From Ruegeria arenilitoris (GTDB lineage Bacteria; Pseudomonadota; Alphaproteobacteria; Rhodobacterales; Rhodobacteraceae), in contig NZ_WPZO01000011.1 in assembly GCF_013031355.1 (NCBI RefSeq), positions 1-64,000 of the forward strand: a stretch of 64,000 bases of DNA, written 5' to 3'. Within the stretch, counting starts at the first letter, position 1, and every line of letters begins with the position of its first letter. The translations under genes were made by a program, and so were the position numbers. Under the pieces are notes generated by a model that was not told the DNA's origin, searched no databases, and saw nothing but the letters and a program-made list of their open reading frames with translations. This document shows positions 60,365-64,000 of this stretch, in pieces.

Positions 60365-62833
60365 TTACGCCCTCATATTTGAACCGTTGGCGTCATACAG
60401 AGGACCGCCCAGTACTTCGGCATCGTAGAACTCGCCCAGGATTTCAACTTGTAGCTTGGTTCCCGGTATCGCGCTTTCGGTCGCCACATAGCCCATCGCC
60501 ATCGACTTGCCGACACGGTGGCCGTAGCCGCCCGAGGAGACATAGCCGACCGCTTCGCCGTCTTTCAGGATCGCCTCGTCGTTCGAGACGTCGATGCCGT
60601 CCACGTCGATGGTCATGGTGACCAGCTTGCGGGCAACGCCTTCCTCTTTGAACTTCAGCGTGGCCTCCTTGCCGACGAAGTCCTTCTTCCAATTGATGAA
60701 GACATCCATGCCGGATTCGACCGCATTGAAGTCAGGGCGGAAATCGGTGGTCCACACACCCCAGCCTTTTTCTAGGCGCAGCGACATCAAAGCACGCGCA
60801 CCATACCAACGATACCCCAGATCGGCTCCGGCCTCTTCGATCGCCTCGGCTAGGCGCAACAGGTATTGCGGGCGGCAGTAGATCTCAAAGCCCAACTCGC
60901 CCGAGAACGAAATACGGTTCAGGATCACAGGCACGCCGCCCACAAAGGTCTGGCGCAGATCGCGGAACTTCAACGCGTCGGCGCTGACATCGTCGCGGGT
61001 GATGCGGGCCAACAACTCGCGCGATTTCGGACCCGAAAGGGCAACCCCGTGCCAATCGTCTGAGACGTTGGCATAGGTCACATCTGCGGGCAGGTCCTTT
61101 TCGAACCAGCGGCGGTGCGCATCCTGCATCGCGCCCGAGCCGAACAGCATGAAGTGATCTTCACCCAGGCACGCAACGGTCAGGTCACCATAGAGACGGC
61201 CCTTTTCGGTCAGCATCGGCGTCAGCGCCAGACGGCCGGGTTTCGGGACATATCCGGCCAGCGTCTTGTTCAGGTATTCACGCGCGCCCGCGCCTTTGAA
61301 CTCGTGCTTGGCGAAGTTGGCGATCTCAATGCCACCGACGGCCTCTTGCACGGCTTTCACCTCGCGCGCGACATAGTCGTGCGAGCGGTTGCGCTCGAAG
61401 GTGGGCGTTTCATGCGCGTCTTCCGGATTGTCCGCGAACCACAGGGCATTCTCCAGCCCAAAACCCTGCCCCATCAGCGCACCCTTGGCGACCAGACGGT
61501 CATAGAGCGCAGTGGTTTTCTGCATCCGGCCCTTGGGCAAGGTTTCGTTCGGGAAGGTCATCACGAAGCGACGCTCATAGTTTTCCGAGGACTTGATGGT
61601 GCCCCAGTCCGGCGTCGCGAACTCTCCAAACCGCGCCACGTCCATCGCCCAGACGTCAATCGAAGGTTCACCGTCGATCATCCATTCAGCCATGGTCAGG
61701 CCTACACCGCCGCCCTGGCAGAAGCCCGCCATGACGCCGACCGCGACCCAGTAGTTTTTCATGCCCGGAACCGGACCGATCATCGGATTACCGTCGGGGC
61801 CAAACGTAAACGGCCCGTTGATCATATCCTTGATCCCTGCCTCACCAATGGTTGGGATACGCTCGAACGACATTTCCAGACGGTCGGCGATGCGGTCGAG
61901 ATCGGGCTGCAGCAGCTCATGCCCGAAGTCCCAAGGCGTACCGTTCACTTTCCACGGGGTCGACTTGGGCTCATAGGTGCCCAGCAGCATGCCCTGACGC
62001 TCCTGACGGAAATAAATGTTGGCCTCATAGTCGATACCGGCAGGCAGGCGACCCGCTTCACCCATGCTCTCCATACGTTCTGCGATCAGCGGGATTTTTT
62101 CGGTGATCAGATAGTGGTGCTCCATCGGCTGCACGGGCAGGTGGATGCCGGACATGTGGCCAACTTCACGCGCCCACAGGCCGCCGCAGTTCACCACCTG
62201 CTCGGCGTTGATCACGCCTTTGGGCGTGGTCAGATCCCAGCTGCCGTCAGGGCGCTGCTTCATGTCGGTCACGCCGCAATGGGTGAAGTATTGCGCGCCA
62301 TGCACGCGGGCCGACTTGGCAAACGCATAGGTCGCGCCCGAAGGGTCGAGGTCGCCATCCTGCTCGTCCCAGAGGGCTGCATAATAATGCTTCGGGTCGA
62401 TCAGCGGGTGACGCTCGGCCAGTTCCTTGGGGCTGATGAACTCCTGATGCAGGCCCATGTAACGGGCTTTCGAGCGTTCGCGCTTGAGGTAATCGTACCA
62501 TTCCTTGGTCGAGGCCGCATAAAAACCGCCGGTGATGTGCAGACCGACCGAGTGGCCCGATGTCTCTTCGATCTCTTTATACAGATCAATGGTATAGCTC
62601 TGCAGGCGCGAGATGTTGGGGTCCGAGCTGATCGTGTGGATCTGACCTGCAGCGTGCCAGGAGGAACCTGATGTCAGTTCATCACGCTCCAGCAGCACAA
62701 CGTCTTTCCAGCCAAACTTGGCCAGGTGGAACAGGATCGAACAGCCCACAACGCCGCCGCCTATGACGACGACCTTGGCGTGGGACGGGAGCTTTTTGCC
62801 GGACGTGCTTTCGTCTTTTTGAATCTCAGGCAT
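60365..62833 (-). CDS. Dimethylglycine dehydrogenase/sarcosine oxidase-family FAD oxidoreductase with GcvT domains
   Basis: An 822-residue protein. The N-terminal DAO-like flavin domain has VIGGGVVGCSILFHLAKFG and SGSSWHAAGQIHT, where the His is the usual covalent FAD attachment site in DMGDH-like enzymes. The C-terminal half (about 430-800) is the tetrahydrofolate-binding GcvT fold with GVALSGPKSRELLARI, SFSGELGFEIYCRPQYL and ALMSLRLEKGWGVWTTD. Such enzymes oxidatively remove N-methyl groups and pass the one-carbon unit to folate. It follows the enolase-family gene by 12 bases. Substrate could be dimethylglycine, sarcosine or another N-methyl amino acid; it is not shown. Confidence 0.93.
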   Translation of the reverse strand: MPEIQKDESTSGKKLPSHAKVVVIGGGVVGCSILFHLAKFGWKDVVLLERDELTSGSSWHAAGQIHTISSDPNISRLQSYTIDLYKEIEETSGHSVGLHITGGFYAASTKEWYDYLKRERSKARYMGLHQEFISPKELAERHPLIDPKHYYAALWDEQDGDLDPSGATYAFAKSARVHGAQYFTHCGVTDMKQRPDGSWDLTTPKGVINAEQVVNCGGLWAREVGHMSGIHLPVQPMEHHYLITEKIPLIAERMESMGEAGRLPAGIDYEANIYFRQERQGMLLGTYEPKSTPWKVNGTPWDFGHELLQPDLDRIADRLEMSFERIPTIGEAGIKDMINGPFTFGPDGNPMIGPVPGMKNYWVAVGVMAGFCQGGGVGLTMAEWMIDGEPSIDVWAMDVARFGEFATPDWGTIKSSENYERRFVMTFPNETLPKGRMQKTTALYDRLVAKGALMGQGFGLENALWFADNPEDAHETPTFERNRSHDYVAREVKAVQEAVGGIEIANFAKHEFKGAGAREYLNKTLAGYVPKPGRLALTPMLTEKGRLYGDLTVACLGEDHFMLFGSGAMQDAHRRWFEKDLPADVTYANVSDDWHGVALSGPKSRELLARITRDDVSADALKFRDLRQTFVGGVPVILNRISFSGELGFEIYCRPQYLLRLAEAIEEAGADLGYRWYGARALMSLRLEKGWGVWTTDFRPDFNAVESGMDVFINWKKDFVGKEATLKFKEEGVARKLVTMTIDVDGIDVSNDEAILKDGEAVGYVSSGGYGHRVGKSMAMGYVATESAIPGTKLQVEILGEFYDAEVLGGPLYDANGSNMRA

Positions 62834-62845
62834 GGGTGGTCCTTC

Positions 62846-64000
62846 TTAGTTCAGGGGCAACCGGCGGAAGCGGCCGGGCATAGCGGGGTCATGGAAATGG
62901 TCCAGCGGTCCGTTCTGGACCAGATGATTGTGCCAATAGGCAAGGGCATCGCGATCCAGCGTCACGCCGAGGCCGGGACCTTCGGGAACAGAGATCACGT
63001 TGTTTTTCTGACGGAAGGGCCCGCCTTCGATCACGTCGCCGATCTGCCAGCGGAACAGCGATTGCGACGGCTCGGAAATCCACGGCATGGCCGCAGACAT
63101 GTGCAGGTATCCTGCAGTCGCAATCCCGGCGTCACCGGAATAGCACCAGAAGCCCACGCCCATCGCCTCACACGCGCCGATAAAGCGCACGGCGCGGGAA
63201 ATCCCGCCCAGCACGGCGAAGTTGGTCACGATATAATCGGGTGCACCCAAGGCGACGGCCTTGCGGATATCCGGCACATGGGTCGAGATCGGAATGGTGA
63301 AATGGCGGCGCAGCTCTGCCATTTCCTCGAACGTGGCAACCGGGTCTTCGTAGTTGCGGATGTTGTAAGGCTCGATCTCGCGGAAGACACGCATGGCGGT
63401 GGGCAGGCTCCACTGCATGTTGCTGTCCAGACGGATCATCGCCTCGCGCCCTAGCCCTTCGCGTAGAGCTTTGACAGTATCGACCTCAAGCTCGGGGTTG
63501 CCGAGGATCAGCTTGCCCTCGAACATGGTGCTGCCATGTTCTTCGCGCATACGGATGCAATAGTCGGCCACCGCCTCGGGGCTCATCTCGCCGCCCTCGC
63601 GAAACCCAAAATATTCGGTGAAGGGGATCTCTTTGCGCACCGCACCGCCCAGCAGGCGGTAGAGTGGCTCATTCGCCACCTTGCCGCGCAGGTCCCACAG
63701 CGCAATTTCGATCGCGCCAAAAGCTTTGACCACCGAACTGTCATCGGTGTTCTGAACGATCTGCCACGGCGGGACGCACAAGCTTTCGCAACCCGCAATA
63801 TCCAGCGGATCAGCACCGATCAAACGCTCGCCCATCGCACGGATCGTATCCACAACATCGACCGAGGGCGCCTCGCCCAGTCCAACGATACCCTGATCCG
63901 TTTCGACCTCGATAATAGTCTTCGAAGTACCCGGGTAATGCCCGCCGGTCCACCACATCGGCTTTTCCAGCGGGATATTGACCGGGGTTGCACGAAGACC
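62846..64000 (-). CDS. Mandelate racemase/muconate lactonizing enzyme family protein (enolase superfamily), 5' end outside window
   Basis: At least 385 codons; the frame is open to the window edge, reading RATPVNIPLEKPMWWTGGHY at the partial N-terminus, so the true start is beyond 64000. Enolase-superfamily features: GAIEIALWDLRGKVANEPLY, LLGG, metal ligands in RLDSNMQW and NYEDPVA, and ISTHVPDIRKAVALGAPDYI. The K-x-K usually at the end of the second barrel strand appears as a single Lys in FEGKLILG. It probably dehydrates or epimerises an acid. Paired with a DMGDH-type oxidase it might act on a betaine or N-methyl amino acid; this is uncertain. Confidence 0.88.
   Translation of the reverse strand, partial: GLRATPVNIPLEKPMWWTGGHYPGTSKTIIEVETDQGIVGLGEAPSVDVVDTIRAMGERLIGADPLDIAGCESLCVPPWQIVQNTDDSSVVKAFGAIEIALWDLRGKVANEPLYRLLGGAVRKEIPFTEYFGFREGGEMSPEAVADYCIRMREEHGSTMFEGKLILGNPELEVDTVKALREGLGREAMIRLDSNMQWSLPTAMRVFREIEPYNIRNYEDPVATFEEMAELRRHFTIPISTHVPDIRKAVALGAPDYIVTNFAVLGGISRAVRFIGACEAMGVGFWCYSGDAGIATAGYLHMSAAMPWISEPSQSLFRWQIGDVIEGGPFRQKNNVISVPEGPGLGVTLDRDALAYWHNHLVQNGPLDHFHDPAMPGRFRRLPLN

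Noticed and set aside
61115..62671. A 518-codon open frame opposite the DMGDH-type gene
   Set aside because: Same reason: the DMGDH-type reading shows cofactor and GcvT motifs, the other frame shows none.
62846..64000. Hydroxyproline betaine 2-epimerase (HpbD)
   Set aside because: HpbD has Lys acid/base residues on both barrel sides (K-x-K and a second Lys); the matching positions here are not both visible, so I leave the function open.
1..64000. CRISPR arrays, tRNA or rRNA genes, phage or plasmid modules
   Set aside because: No regular direct repeats, no cloverleaf-like sequences I could confirm and no integrase, capsid or replication genes were seen on reading both strands.

Overview
The window looks like a chromosomal segment, about 60% GC by eye, from a marine Rhodobacteraceae bacterium of the Roseobacter group. 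I base this on gene content: two TRAP transporters with sugar-acid or amino-acid catabolic operons, two non-pyrrolysine MttB-family methyltransferases, a dimethylglycine-dehydrogenase-type oxidase, a plcP-btaA-btaB betaine-lipid operon, a GbdR-like GlxA/AraC regulator and six intact LysR regulators. The species cannot be named from sequence alone. No rRNA, tRNA, CRISPR array or replication origin was seen.

Layout. 0-5.3 kb: two overlapping SDR genes converge on an MttB-family gene with its GlxA-type regulator. 5.3-8.1 kb: a decayed zone with a broken histidine kinase, a GT25 glycosyltransferase and a badly degraded IS5-family transposase. 8.1-14.3 kb: an RND efflux pump with its adaptor, then a hipBA toxin-antitoxin pair whose promoter lies between the arms of a perfect inverted repeat. 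14.9-17.8 kb: a DUF2520 protein, an ABM-like protein and a YegD-like Hsp70. 17.9-20.6 kb: plcP-btaA-btaB, which swaps phospholipids for betaine lipid, preceded by a Pho-box-like site. 20.7-30 kb: a headless TetR relic, a SnoaL-like protein, SDR plus DUF4345, an M48 lipoprotein, a 2OG-Fe(II) oxygenase, an MBL protein, three LysR genes and a sterol-desaturase stub.

30.1-34.4 kb: an ADH / small-ORF / MmgE-PrpD / MttB operon coupled by three ATGA overlaps. 34.5-42.8 kb: a quinone oxidoreductase and truncated SDR under one LysR, then a LysR-flanked nine-gene operon (hydrolase, five SnoaL-like genes, SDR, a sixth SnoaL-like gene, flavodoxin-like quinone reductase). This run of six NTF2-fold genes is the best candidate for an undescribed system. 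42.8-43.2 kb: 3' ends of an SDR and a LysR gene, left by one deletion across their shared promoter.

43.2-53.0 kb: an 11-gene minus-strand operon (dctQ-dctM-dctP, D-2-hydroxyacid dehydrogenase, KDPG aldolase, RraA, yellow/MRJP-like protein, KDG-type kinase, SDR, cupin, methylglyoxal synthase), divergent from a GntR regulator. It fits uptake and Entner-Doudoroff-type breakdown of an unknown sugar acid. 53.1-60.2 kb: a second TRAP operon (dctQ-dctM-dctP) joined to a three-subunit opine-oxidase/HcnABC-like dehydrogenase and a RidA protein, divergent from a LysR gene. It fits oxidation of an amino acid or opine. 60.4-64.0 kb: a DMGDH-family demethylating oxidase downstream of an enolase-superfamily gene that runs off the window.
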